Assembly: GCA_900553515.1 (NCBI GenBank)
Contig: USDN01000060.1
Location: forward strand, 1 to 16,928
Length of the DNA stretch: 16,928 bases
From: an uncultured Blautia sp.
GTDB lineage: Bacteria > Bacillota > Clostridia > Lachnospirales > Lachnospiraceae
Direction of reading: 5' to 3'
Shown: one piece after another, positions 6,687 to 13,816 of the stretch
Position numbering within the stretch: position 1 is the first letter of the stretch
Layout of the letters: each line of letters begins with the position of its first letter
Position numbers and translations under genes: made by a program
Notes under the pieces: generated by a model
The model's database searches: none
The model's input: only the letters and a program-made list of their open reading frames with translations
What the model was told of the DNA's origin: nothing

Positions 6687-7613
6687 ATGTATTATTTTAT
6701 TGTAAATCCTAATTCCCGCTCCGGAAAAGGAGCCGATATATGGAAATCCCTAAGCCGCAGTCTGGACCATAGAAATATCCCCTATAAGGCATATCTGACA
6801 GAATGTGCCGGCCATGCCACAGAACTGGCCGAAAAAATAAGCTCCTCTGCTGATGAAAAGCACTGGATCACCCTGATCGCAGTAGGTGGTGACGGTACCA
6901 TTCAGGAGATTCTTACTGGTCTGAAGAATTTTTCCTTTGTCCGTTTCGGATATATCCCCACCGGATCTGGTAATGATTTCTGCCGCAGCATGAAGCTTCC
7001 AGGCAAACCAGAAGAAGCCCTGGAAGCCATACTTCATTCAGAAAAAACCGTACCTGTGGATGTATCCGAAATCACCTGTAATGGATTTTCCAGCCGTTTT
7101 GCCGTTAGCTGCGGCATTGGTTTTGATGCGGCAGTCTGCCATGAGATCAGTGTTTCTCCTCTCAAAAAGATCCTGAATCGTCTGGGACTTGGTAAACTGG
7201 CCTATCTTCTCATTGGAATCAAACAGCTGCTGGTCCTGCCTCCCACTTCCATTTCCATAGACACTGATGCAGACATGAAACGCACTTATGACAAAGTTTT
7301 CCTTACTGCAGTTATGAACCAGAAATATGAAGGCGGAGGTTTTCGCTTCTGTCCCTGTGCAGACCCCTCAGACGGTCTTCTTGATGTGCTTGTGATCGAA
7401 GGTATGGGCAGACTTCGGCTGATCTTCTGCCTTTTTCTTTCTATTTTTGGCAGGCATGTCTGTTTCCGAGGTGTCCATCTGCTGCGCTGTCAGAAGATCA
7501 CGGTCAAAAGTTCAAAATCCCTTGCCATACATAAAGACGGAGAATCTGCCGGACTTGGAACAGGTTTTACCGTTTGTCTGACAGAAAAAAAACTGCAGGT
7601 CATCATTCCCTGA
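6687..7613 (+). CDS. Diacylglycerol/lipid kinase, DagK/YegS family
   Basis: A 308-residue member of the diacylglycerol kinase catalytic family, which phosphorylates diacylglycerol or a related lipid using ATP at the membrane. In Firmicutes DgkB recycles diacylglycerol released during lipoteichoic acid synthesis. Visible motifs are FIVNPNSRSGKGA at the N-terminus, the nucleotide-binding VGGDGTIQEIL (Gly67-Asp69-Gly70-Thr71), and PTGSGNDFCRS (91-101). The C-terminal beta-sandwich domain contains CGIGFDAAVC and GGGFRFCPCADPSDGLLDV. Length matches the family (about 290-320). The start has AGGAGG 5 bases upstream and a good sigma-A promoter. The gene is convergent with the glycosyltransferase gene, and the shared terminator hairpin begins inside its last codons. 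The exact lipid substrate (DgkB-like or YegS-like) is not certain. Confidence 0.9.
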   Translation: MYYFIVNPNSRSGKGADIWKSLSRSLDHRNIPYKAYLTECAGHATELAEKISSSADEKHWITLIAVGGDGTIQEILTGLKNFSFVRFGYIPTGSGNDFCRSMKLPGKPEEALEAILHSEKTVPVDVSEITCNGFSSRFAVSCGIGFDAAVCHEISVSPLKKILNRLGLGKLAYLLIGIKQLLVLPPTSISIDTDADMKRTYDKVFLTAVMNQKYEGGGFRFCPCADPSDGLLDVLVIEGMGRLRLIFCLFLSIFGRHVCFRGVHLLRCQKITVKSSKSLAIHKDGESAGLGTGFTVCLTEKKLQVIIP

Positions 7614-7630
7614 TGCTCCTGCAGTTTTTT
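7587..7630. terminator. Bidirectional terminator shared by convergent genes
   Basis: The arms AAAAAACTGCAGG (7587-7599) and CCTGCAGTTTTTT (7618-7630) pair perfectly over 13 bp. A second stem, CATCA/TGATG (7601-7605 and 7611-7615), closes a TTCCC loop. T-runs occur on both strands. The 5' arm lies inside the lipid kinase coding region and that gene's TGA stop (7611-7613) is in the upper stem. It also terminates the glycosyltransferase operon, which ends 11 bp away. Confidence 0.85.
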
Positions 7631-7640
7631 ATTTCATGTA

Positions 7641-8657
7641 TCAATTAAATCCATAGAATTTCTGGCAAAGCTTATAGGCAGCAATAAAAGTCTTACGTCC
7701 GCCTTTGCCGGGAAGATTGGATGCACAGCCCATGATCCCCCAGCGGAGTCTGTGATAAATACGGCGGTCTTCCTCCCGGATGTATTCCATCAGCTCCTTC
7801 TTTTTATCAAGAGCCTCCTGGGTTTCTGCACGGATCAGCATTACAGAAGAGATCGTTGTAATAATCTCCAGATAGCTGAGCATGTATTTCCGCAGGTGAC
7901 GGCGATTGTTAAATTTAATCTTGTGAAATACGTCTACCATGATCTTATTTACACGAAGCTGCTGGTCGATTCTTTTGATCATCACCTTTTCATTAACAGA
8001 CTGGTCATCACGGCCAATAAAATACCTGTAAAAGTTCACATCCAGATAATACATCTTCTTCACATAAGGAAGAGGCTCAAATGCAAAGATATTATCCACA
8101 TAAAATGTATGTTTCGGAAGCTCTATTCCACATTCATGGAGAAGTTTTGTGCGATAGATCATAGAATGCATAAGAAGATATTTTCCCTTATACATATGTA
8201 CCTTTTTCCAGCCAAAGATCTCATTAACCGGAAGACAGTGTCTGTACTGCATCACTCTCTTTCTCTTGGCGCTCTGTTTCTCATATACAAAATTGCTGAT
8301 CAGAAGATCCACTGTTTCCGGTCCCCGGATCAGGTCACTAAGAGTCTTCAGAATCTGAGAATAAGCCTCTGCATTTACCCAGTCATCGCTGTCTACCACC
8401 TTAAAATAAAGTCCTGTGGCATTACGGATTCCTGCGTTTACCGCCTCCCCGTGACCGCCATTTTCCTGATGAATGGCTTTTACGATCGTAGGATATTTTT
8501 TTTCATAAGAATCTGCAATTTCCGCTGTTCTGTCCGAGGATCCGTCATTTACAACAAGAATCTCCACATCCTCTCCGCCTGCAAGCAGAGAATCAATACA
8601 CTTTTCCATGTAAGCTTCTGAATTATAGCAGGGAATCGCAATACTTAACAGTTTCAT
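7641..8657 (-). CDS. Family 2 glycosyltransferase
   Basis: A 338-residue inverting glycosyltransferase of the GT-A fold. The N-terminal about 110 residues hold the nucleotide-sugar site: LSIAIPCYNSEAYMEKCIDS, ILVVNDGSSDRTAEIA, ENGGHGEAVNAGI and the metal-binding VVDSDDW (Asp89-x-Asp91). The rest (about 115-338) is a helical, basic extension without predicted membrane segments, as in many Lachnospiraceae GT2 proteins. Acceptor and donor sugar cannot be inferred; a role in surface glycan or glycolipid synthesis is likely for the family. Its ATG overlaps the mutY stop (ATGA), and its ribosome binding site AAGGAGG lies in the last codons of mutY, so translation is probably coupled. It is the last gene of the sfsA-mutY-GT operon and ends at the shared terminator. 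Confidence 0.88.
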   Translation of the reverse strand: MKLLSIAIPCYNSEAYMEKCIDSLLAGGEDVEILVVNDGSSDRTAEIADSYEKKYPTIVKAIHQENGGHGEAVNAGIRNATGLYFKVVDSDDWVNAEAYSQILKTLSDLIRGPETVDLLISNFVYEKQSAKRKRVMQYRHCLPVNEIFGWKKVHMYKGKYLLMHSMIYRTKLLHECGIELPKHTFYVDNIFAFEPLPYVKKMYYLDVNFYRYFIGRDDQSVNEKVMIKRIDQQLRVNKIMVDVFHKIKFNNRRHLRKYMLSYLEIITTISSVMLIRAETQEALDKKKELMEYIREEDRRIYHRLRWGIMGCASNLPGKGGRKTFIAAYKLCQKFYGFN

Positions 8658-9727
8658 TTTATTTCCTCCTTCATGTACTTAACATAAGCGCCGAATGCAG
8701 AAGGAATCGCATACTGCATTTCGGACTGCTTTTTATCTGCAAAAATAAGTTTTTTATTTTTCTTTTGTTCCAGGGAAGACACTCTTATCAGGTATCCTGT
8801 CATTTTCCATTCAATATGGGAAAAAATATGTTTTGCCGGCTCCAGTTCCCTGATAAACAATGGTTCCAGATCCATATCTTTTACTTTTTTTAAGGCTTCC
8901 TCCTGAGTCAGGCACCCTTTTATATTCGGAAGCTCATACAGACCTGCCAGAAGCCCTCTGGCCGGGCGTTTCTGTATGGCAGTGCGCTCCCCGTCCTGGA
9001 TCACCAGCACAGTCCTGTCTTCGATCCTGCGTGCTTTCTTTGGCGCTTTTACAGGAATTTCCTCTGTAGTGCCATGGAGATGTGCCATGCACAGCTTCTG
9101 CACCGGACATTCCTGACACTTTGGCTGACCATTTGGCACACAGACTACAGCTCCAAGCTCCATCAGTGCCTGGTTCAGATCACCAGGACAGTCAGGCGGC
9201 ATGATCTCAAGAAGCATCTGTTCCATGTTTTTTCGCACAGACTGCTTCATGATGTCCTCCCGGCTTTCTCTGATCCTGGAAATTACCCGAAGAACGTTTC
9301 CATCTACTGCAGGAACCGGGATCTCATACGCAATAGAAGCAATAGCACCTGCCGTATAGTTCCCTATTCCCTTTAACGAGAGAAGCTGCTCATAGGATTC
9401 AGGAAGTTTTCCGTTATATTCTGCCACAACTGTTCGAGCCGCTTCCTGCATATTCCGAACACGATTATAATACCCCAGTCCTTCCCAAAGCTTCATCAGC
9501 TTTTCTTCCGGACAATCTGCAAGAGCACGGACATCCGGAAGTTCTGTGATAAAACGGATAAAATACGGTTTCACTGCCTCCACCCGAGTCTGTTGAAGCA
9601 TGATCTCGGATACCCAGGTATAATAGGCATTCTTCTGATCTCTCCAGGGAAGGATCCGTTTATTGACCTGGTACCAATCAAGAAGAGGTCGGACAAACTC
9701 ATCTGACATATGTGATTTAAATTCCAT
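8654..9727 (-). CDS. mutY: A/G-specific adenine DNA glycosylase
   Basis: A 357-residue MutY, which removes adenine mispaired with 8-oxoguanine or guanine in base excision repair. The catalytic domain starts at LDWYQVNKRILPWRD. Glu41 in SEIMLQQTRV is the expected catalytic acid. A helix-hairpin-helix LKGIGNYTAG (118-127) is followed by Asp142 in VPAVDGNVLRV. The 4Fe-4S ligands are Cys196, Cys204, Cys207 and Cys213 (C-x7-C-x2-C-x5-C). The C-terminal about 130 residues form the Nudix-like 8-oxoG recognition domain (VLVIQDGERTAIQKRP, LLAGLYELPN, HIFSHIEWKM). The start is supported by GGAGGT 5 bases upstream. A second ATG six codons later is possible but lacks a ribosome binding site. It overlaps the end of sfsA by 11 bp and the start of the glycosyltransferase by 3 bp. 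Confidence 0.95.
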   Translation of the reverse strand: MEFKSHMSDEFVRPLLDWYQVNKRILPWRDQKNAYYTWVSEIMLQQTRVEAVKPYFIRFITELPDVRALADCPEEKLMKLWEGLGYYNRVRNMQEAARTVVAEYNGKLPESYEQLLSLKGIGNYTAGAIASIAYEIPVPAVDGNVLRVISRIRESREDIMKQSVRKNMEQMLLEIMPPDCPGDLNQALMELGAVVCVPNGQPKCQECPVQKLCMAHLHGTTEEIPVKAPKKARRIEDRTVLVIQDGERTAIQKRPARGLLAGLYELPNIKGCLTQEEALKKVKDMDLEPLFIRELEPAKHIFSHIEWKMTGYLIRVSSLEQKKNKKLIFADKKQSEMQYAIPSAFGAYVKYMKEEIK

Positions 9728-10415
9728 GGGGCACCTCCAGATCTATAGATACCGGATCACATATCTCCATAAATCTCTCTCCTACCAGACAGTCATAAGC
9801 TAATATTTTGACACCTGCACTGGCAGCTTTCCTTAATACCATTCCAAATTCCGGATGTGTATTCCAGTTTGGCTGAAAATACCTCACACCTTTCATCTGG
9901 ATCACAAGAAGAAGATATGCCTCATATCCATCCTCCATACACTGGATCAGTTCTCGTATATGCTTCACCCCCCGCTCTGTAGGTGCATCCGGAAAACGTA
10001 CTACATTCTCTTCCTCAAGGGTCACACCCTTGACCTCCATAAAAGCCTTCCGGACAGGTGATTCTATATAAAGATCAAACCTGGAATTTCCATATTTTCT
10101 TTCTTTGTACACAGAAACATCCTCTGGAAAGAATCCGCCTTTTAAAAGCCATTCCTCTGCCGCTTTATTTGGCGCCTGGGAATCCATATTGATCCATCGG
10201 CCTTCCTTGCACACGCTGATCAGATCATATCTGGTCTTTCGTGACGGATTCTGTCCTTCTTCAAGGATCACCTCATATCCGGGAACCAGGAGCTCCCTGC
10301 ATCTTCCTGTATTTTTTACATGCACAGTTTCTGTCTGCCCGTCCAGTTCCACATGAGCGATAAAACGATTGGGACGATCCAGAAACCTTGCCTTTACCGT
10401 ATGGCTGTAATTCAT
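9717..10415 (-). CDS. sfsA: DNA/RNA nuclease-fold protein SfsA
   Basis: A 232-residue SfsA-family protein. In Escherichia coli SfsA was named for stimulation of sugar fermentation, and the family has an OB-like N-terminal domain and a PD-(D/E)XK nuclease-like domain. Both parts are visible: FLDRPNRFIAHVELDGQTETVHV (read as FLDRPNRFIAHVE and LDGQTETVHV) with NTGRCRELL at the N-terminus, then SRFDLYIE and FMEVKGVTL, where Asp114, Glu127 and Lys129 form the PD-(D/E)XK triad. FPDAPTERGVKHIREL is a further family signature. Length is normal for the family. The start has GAGG about 9 bases upstream. It is first in an operon with mutY and a glycosyltransferase, transcribed from a promoter at 10450-10478. 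The biochemical role in Firmicutes is not settled. Confidence 0.93.
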   Translation of the reverse strand: MNYSHTVKARFLDRPNRFIAHVELDGQTETVHVKNTGRCRELLVPGYEVILEEGQNPSRKTRYDLISVCKEGRWINMDSQAPNKAAEEWLLKGGFFPEDVSVYKERKYGNSRFDLYIESPVRKAFMEVKGVTLEEENVVRFPDAPTERGVKHIRELIQCMEDGYEAYLLLVIQMKGVRYFQPNWNTHPEFGMVLRKAASAGVKILAYDCLVGERFMEICDPVSIDLEVPHGI

Positions 10416-10449
10416 CTCTGTAACCTCGTTGCTGTTATCAAGTGGCTCT

Positions 10450-10478
10450 ATTGTATCACATGTCTTCCTCTTTTTCCA
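10450..10478 (-). promoter_or_regulatory. Promoter of the sfsA-mutY-glycosyltransferase operon
   Basis: On the minus strand: -35 TGGAAA (10473-10478), 17 bp spacer, and an extended -10 TGATACAAT with TACAAT at 10450-10455. It lies 35 bp upstream of the sfsA start. No terminator or further promoter is visible before the end of the glycosyltransferase gene. Confidence 0.6.
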
Positions 10479-10532
10479 TTAAAATTCATATTGAACATTC
10501 TGCCATCTTATTATTACTTTTATAATAACCGG

Positions 10533-10561
10533 TTGATTTTTTCACCTTCCCTGTGTATAAT
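10533..10561 (+). promoter_or_regulatory. Promoter of the HAD phosphatase gene
   Basis: -35 TTGATT (10533-10538), 17 bp spacer, and a consensus -10 TATAAT (10556-10561), 55 bp before the ATG. It is divergent from the sfsA promoter, with the two -35 boxes about 55 bp apart. Confidence 0.7.
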
Positions 10562-10615
10562 CCAAAATGTTATACGAAACTCAGAGCACCATATATTTAT
10601 ATAGGAAGGAATTTT

Positions 10616-11233
10616 ATGGACAGTATTATTTTTGATGTAGATGGAACTCTGTGGGATTCCACAGAAATTGTTGCAAAATCCTGGGATACCTATCTTCATG
10701 ATAAGGAGAATATGAATATATCGATCACTGCCGAAAGGCTGATGGGTCTTTTTGGTCAGCCTCTTCCTGCTATTGCAGCGCAGCTTTTTCCAGACATTCC
10801 AGAGACTGAACAGCTTCGTATCATTGACTGCTGCTGCCAGGCTGAACACGAAGCTCTTCTGGAAACCTGTGCGCCTCTCTATGAAAACCTGGAAGAAACT
10901 CTCAAATATCTTTCTGCAAAGTATCCTCTTTATATCGTAAGTAACTGTCAGGCAGGATATATTGAGGTATTTCTGCAGTCCTCAGGTCTTGGCAAATATT
11001 TTAAAGGACATCTGTGCTTCGGAGATACCGGGCTTGAAAAAAACGATACGATTCTCCAACTGATGGAAGTTCATGATCTGAAATCACCTGTTTATGTAGG
11101 AGATACCATGGGGGATTTTCTCTCCTGTCAAAAGGCCAACATTCCCTTTGTATTCGCTTCCTATGGATTCGGAGATGTTCCGGAACCAGATTTCCAGATT
11201 TCCCGTCCCCTGGATCTTACCACATTATTTTAA
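10616..11233 (+). CDS. HAD-superfamily hydrolase, phosphoglycolate phosphatase-like
   Basis: A 205-residue haloacid dehalogenase subfamily IA phosphatase. Motif I is IIFDVDGTLWDS (nucleophile Asp7, acid Asp9), with a helical cap after it (about 15-85). Motif II is YIVSNC, motif III Lys is in GLEKNDTIL, and motif IV is VYVGDTMGD. Such enzymes hydrolyse small phosphate esters such as phosphoglycolate or sugar phosphates; the substrate is not clear here. The ATG at 10616 has AGGAAGGA 5 bases upstream. The reading frame is open 21 codons further up, but that region contains the promoter -10, so the shorter start is preferred. It is a single-gene unit between the divergent sfsA promoter and its own terminator. 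An unusual CCC run occurs in the cap (IIDCCCQAEH). Confidence 0.85.
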   Translation: MDSIIFDVDGTLWDSTEIVAKSWDTYLHDKENMNISITAERLMGLFGQPLPAIAAQLFPDIPETEQLRIIDCCCQAEHEALLETCAPLYENLEETLKYLSAKYPLYIVSNCQAGYIEVFLQSSGLGKYFKGHLCFGDTGLEKNDTILQLMEVHDLKSPVYVGDTMGDFLSCQKANIPFVFASYGFGDVPEPDFQISRPLDLTTLF

Positions 11234-11250
11234 ACGACATATACTAAACG

Positions 11251-11297
11251 AAAACAGCACGGAAAACGGATTTCCCGAATTCCATGCTGTTTTTATT
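11251..11297 (+). terminator. Terminator of the HAD phosphatase gene, possibly bidirectional
   Basis: The arms AAAACAGCACGGAA (11251-11264) and TTCCATGCTGTTTT (11280-11293) pair with one mismatch and are followed by TATTTAT. The T-rich 3' side gives termination on the plus strand. The A-run of the 5' arm gives a shorter T-run on the minus strand, so the convergent transpeptidase operon ending at 11317 may share it. Confidence 0.75.
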
Positions 11298-11316
11298 TAT
11301 ATACGAAGCTCTTTTG

Positions 11317-11610
11317 TTATTTTGTACATTTCTTTTTAATATACCATACCAGTCCGCCTAAAATCACAACCAAAGCTACAATATAACCAATTTTTGCTGC
11401 AAGCGTTGTAGTATAAGAATCAATGAAAGTTGCAATACCGATCAAAACAAGCGCAAGACCTGACCCTTTCTCCATTTTTTTCTCATCATACTTTTTCTTA
11501 CGGAGCTGTGCATTTCCGCCTTTCATAAAAAACGCTCCGTTTCCGGTCAGAAGCATGATTCCCACGATCAGGGATGCACCTGCAAGTATAAAATCAAAAG
11601 ATCTGCTCAT
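11317..11610 (-). CDS. Small membrane protein, DUF3784-like
   Basis: A 97-residue protein with three hydrophobic segments (about 7-23, 51-65 and 71-90). Between the first two is a basic, polar stretch with the phrase KKKYDEKKMEKGSGLALVLIG. That arrangement resembles the small DUF3784 membrane proteins of Firmicutes, but I cannot confirm family membership by eye. It ends in a basic tail, VWYIKKKCTK, likely cytoplasmic. The RBS GGAGG lies about 11 bases before the ATG, a little far. It begins 23 bp after the L,D-transpeptidase stop on the same strand with no terminator between, so it is probably co-transcribed. Function unknown; an accessory role for the transpeptidase is only a guess from position. 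Confidence 0.7.
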   Translation of the reverse strand: MSRSFDFILAGASLIVGIMLLTGNGAFFMKGGNAQLRKKKYDEKKMEKGSGLALVLIGIATFIDSYTTTLAAKIGYIVALVVILGGLVWYIKKKCTK

Positions 11611-11633
11611 TTTTTCTTATTCCTCCAATTTCT

Positions 11634-13454
11634 TTAGTAAAAACATATAATCGGTACATTATAGTCGATCAAGCTGTAAAGTACAGCCGCATTGTCCGGC
11701 GGAAGATTGATACAGCCATGGGAACCATTTGTCAGATAAATATCTCCTCCAAAGTCTCCTCTCCAGGGCGCATCATGGAAACCGATTCCACCGTCAAAAG
11801 GCATCCAATATGATACCGGCTCCTCATATTCGTAGGTACCGTCCGGTTTCTTGGCACCGCGAAGTACATCCGGACTTTTCTTATAATACAGAGTAAAAAT
11901 ACCTGAATGCGTCTGCCTGTCTGCATAACTCATATTTCCAGATACGAAATCCGAATCAAAAACAAGCGCACCTGACTGATAATAATACATATGCTGATTA
12001 CTCAGATCCACTTCTATATAGGTATTTCCAAGGTCATTTACACCATGAGAATTAGCCCTCTGGCTATATACCGGCTCTCTGGATGTCTGCGTTCCGGACT
12101 GGATCTCCTGAGAAAGCTGTGCTGCCTCAGCCGCCTGGTCAATAGCCCATCCGTAAACAGAACTGGATACATAAACCGTCCGTCCGCTGGTTGTATAAAA
12201 CGCCCGCTCTGTACCCACTGTATTATAAGTTGCTGCAAGCTGTGCAACATAATCTGCGATATGCTGATGGAAAGTATTGTCATCCAGCAGAAGCTGTCCT
12301 TTTTCGTCAAACTGAAGCCAGTCTTTAATGGTATTTCCATCAAGTGTTGTTGTCTGATCACCAAAGGTATAGGTGATACTTGCTTTTGTATAATTGTTGC
12401 AGGCTTCCAGGGCTGACTGAAGCTCCGGATCATTCTGTGTCACAGATGCAGATACGTACGCTTCCGGCGTGGTTCCAAAATCCACAGATTCCTGTGTTTC
12501 TGACACTGCCTGATCCAGGATCCTGTATGCCTGTTTTACATTCAGCTGAGTTCCCTGTGTTTCCGGAACGATCTGAAACTGATTGTCCTTAAAAGCCACA
12601 TATGCATTTTCAGGCGCTGTCTGGTTTTCTGCCTTTGCACAGTTTAAAGCTATGACCTGCTGCTGAAGAAGCGTTTTGTCATAGGACACCTTTTCGGATA
12701 CAGTATAGCTTTTCTGCTCATAATATCCTCTGATCCACTCATATGGCTTCTGCGCCTTCAAAAGCTGAAGAGTTTCTCCTGTAGAAAGGTACTGATAGGA
12801 AATCTGATCTCCTGTAATGATCTGAGGTTCCTGTTCTCTGGATGCAACCTGAATAGAATAAGCCTGTACTTTTTCTGCCAGAGCCTGCTCTGCTTCATAT
12901 GCAGTCATTCCGGAACAATTGATCCCATTGATCCAGGTTCCCTCAAAAAAACGGTCAGCATAATAATAAGAAGCTGCCCCATATGCACATCCGGCTGCAA
13001 CAATAACTATTGCTGCAACGATACCGGTGATTTTCAGACCTTTATGCTTTTTTTTCTTACCTAAAGGAACTGCCAGTTTCTCATCTATATCATCGATAGG
13101 AACATATTTTACAGGCTGAGGTCTTGCAGATTTTGATCTGTTACGTACAGCAACCGGTTCAGTCTCCTCCTCATATTCCTCTTCTTCCTCATATTCATAG
13201 TCCTCTTCTGAGTCGTACTCTTCCTCAGGCTGATAATCTTCTTCCGGGTCAAACTCCTCTTCAGACTGGTAATCTTCTTCCGGATCATACTCTTCTTCAG
13301 GCTGGTAATCTTCTTCCGGATCATATTCTTCTTCAGAAGGCGATACCGTTATTTTATCCATTGCTGCATTGATCTTTTCTTCCATATCGGACTGCCTTTT
13401 TGTCTCATTTCCGGGTTCTGAAGGAATATCTTGTCTATTCTCCTTATTACTCAT
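11634..13454 (-). CDS. Membrane-anchored L,D-transpeptidase (YkuD) with acidic repeats
   Basis: A 606-residue cell-wall enzyme expected to form 3-3 peptidoglycan cross-links or attach proteins to the wall. Order of parts: a cytoplasmic N-terminus of about 139 residues including four 12-residue acidic repeats (41-88) and a Glu-rich run; a basic KKKKHKGLK before one membrane segment (about 140-165); a long extracellular region (about 166-455) resembling the tandem putative peptidoglycan-binding domains of PF12229 (TWINGINCSGMTAYEAEQAL is the usual start); and a C-terminal YkuD catalytic domain (about 470-606). The catalytic Cys581 is in SHGCINLP with His579, and the second conserved His is in GIGFHDAPW. 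The start has AGGAG 8 bases upstream and an extended -10 promoter. It is followed after 23 bp by a small membrane protein gene. The N-terminal repeat region is the unusual part; the rest is typical of Lachnospiraceae transpeptidases. Confidence 0.9.
   Translation of the reverse strand: MSNKENRQDIPSEPGNETKRQSDMEEKINAAMDKITVSPSEEEYDPEEDYQPEEEYDPEEDYQSEEEFDPEEDYQPEEEYDSEEDYEYEEEEEYEEETEPVAVRNRSKSARPQPVKYVPIDDIDEKLAVPLGKKKKHKGLKITGIVAAIVIVAAGCAYGAASYYYADRFFEGTWINGINCSGMTAYEAEQALAEKVQAYSIQVASREQEPQIITGDQISYQYLSTGETLQLLKAQKPYEWIRGYYEQKSYTVSEKVSYDKTLLQQQVIALNCAKAENQTAPENAYVAFKDNQFQIVPETQGTQLNVKQAYRILDQAVSETQESVDFGTTPEAYVSASVTQNDPELQSALEACNNYTKASITYTFGDQTTTLDGNTIKDWLQFDEKGQLLLDDNTFHQHIADYVAQLAATYNTVGTERAFYTTSGRTVYVSSSVYGWAIDQAAEAAQLSQEIQSGTQTSREPVYSQRANSHGVNDLGNTYIEVDLSNQHMYYYQSGALVFDSDFVSGNMSYADRQTHSGIFTLYYKKSPDVLRGAKKPDGTYEYEEPVSYWMPFDGGIGFHDAPWRGDFGGDIYLTNGSHGCINLPPDNAAVLYSLIDYNVPIICFY
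13191..13334 (-). repeat. Four 36-bp in-frame tandem repeats
   Basis: Four consecutive 36-bp units within the L,D-transpeptidase gene encode EEEYDPEEDYQP, EEEYDPEEDYQS, EEEFDPEEDYQP and EEEYDSEEDYEY. The last unit is the most diverged and runs into a simpler EEEEEYEEE stretch. Unit length is a multiple of three, so copy-number change would keep the frame. All lie on the cytoplasmic side of the membrane segment. Confidence 0.9.
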
Positions 13455-13508
13455 CTATTTTTCTCCTTGATCGTAACATCAAAAAACTAACATACACCAA
13501 GCCATCCT

Positions 13509-13537
13509 ATTATAACATACTTTCTACATTTTGTACC
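13509..13537 (-). promoter_or_regulatory. Promoter of the L,D-transpeptidase operon
   Basis: On the minus strand an extended -10, TGTTATAAT (TATAAT at 13509-13514), lies 17 bp from a weak -35, GGTACA (13532-13537). It is 55 bp upstream of the start codon. The good extended -10 can compensate for the poor -35. Confidence 0.6.
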
Positions 13538-13764
13538 ATATCTCATCTAATGTTTTTTCCTATTCTGACATTTTTCGATAACTGTTCACACAGCACTATT
13601 CCGCAAGGTTTTTTATCATATACATACCCAAATGCCAAACTATACTGTCCTAATATCACGACTTACTTTATTTTTATCATAACAAAATCCATTTCTGTTA
13701 TTGTATCCTGCAATATACATTTTATCCTGTCAAAAACAGAGTCCACCATTTTTATTCTGACCAA

Positions 13765-13802
13765 ACAAAAAACAGACCCCGAAATCTTCTCCAGGATCTG
13801 TT
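13765..13802 (-). terminator. Terminator of gpmI
   Basis: On the minus strand AACAGATCC (13794-13802) pairs with GGGTCTGTT (13771-13779) with one G-T wobble, and a TTTTTTG run follows. It begins 15 bp past the gpmI stop codon. Confidence 0.75.
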
Positions 13803-13816
13803 CTGTATGATCTATT

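Larger units (their letters stand above)
13455..13816. other. AT-rich 362-bp intergenic region
   Basis: The gap between the transpeptidase start and the gpmI stop holds the transpeptidase promoter (13509-13537) and the gpmI terminator (13765-13802). Between them, on the minus strand, a frame from an ATG at 13747-13749 reads MVDSVFDRIKCILQDTITE and on to a TAA at 13663-13665. The same frame then stays open for 39 more codons to TGA at 13543-13545. It has no ribosome binding site and no recognisable family, so it is at most a decayed short gene. Nothing else was seen. Confidence 0.5.

Noticed and set aside
7752..8621. A 289-codon frame antisense to the glycosyltransferase
   Set aside because: The minus strand holds clear GT2 motifs, coupled start and terminator. 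The plus frame has none.
13191..13334. Regular repeats considered as a CRISPR-like array
   Set aside because: The units are contiguous 36-bp tandem copies without spacers and encode an in-frame acidic peptide repeat.
13400..13810. A 136-codon plus-strand frame across the transpeptidase start and the intergenic gap
   Set aside because: It begins inside the transpeptidase gene on the opposite strand, crosses its promoter, lacks a ribosome binding site and has a low-complexity AT-driven composition.
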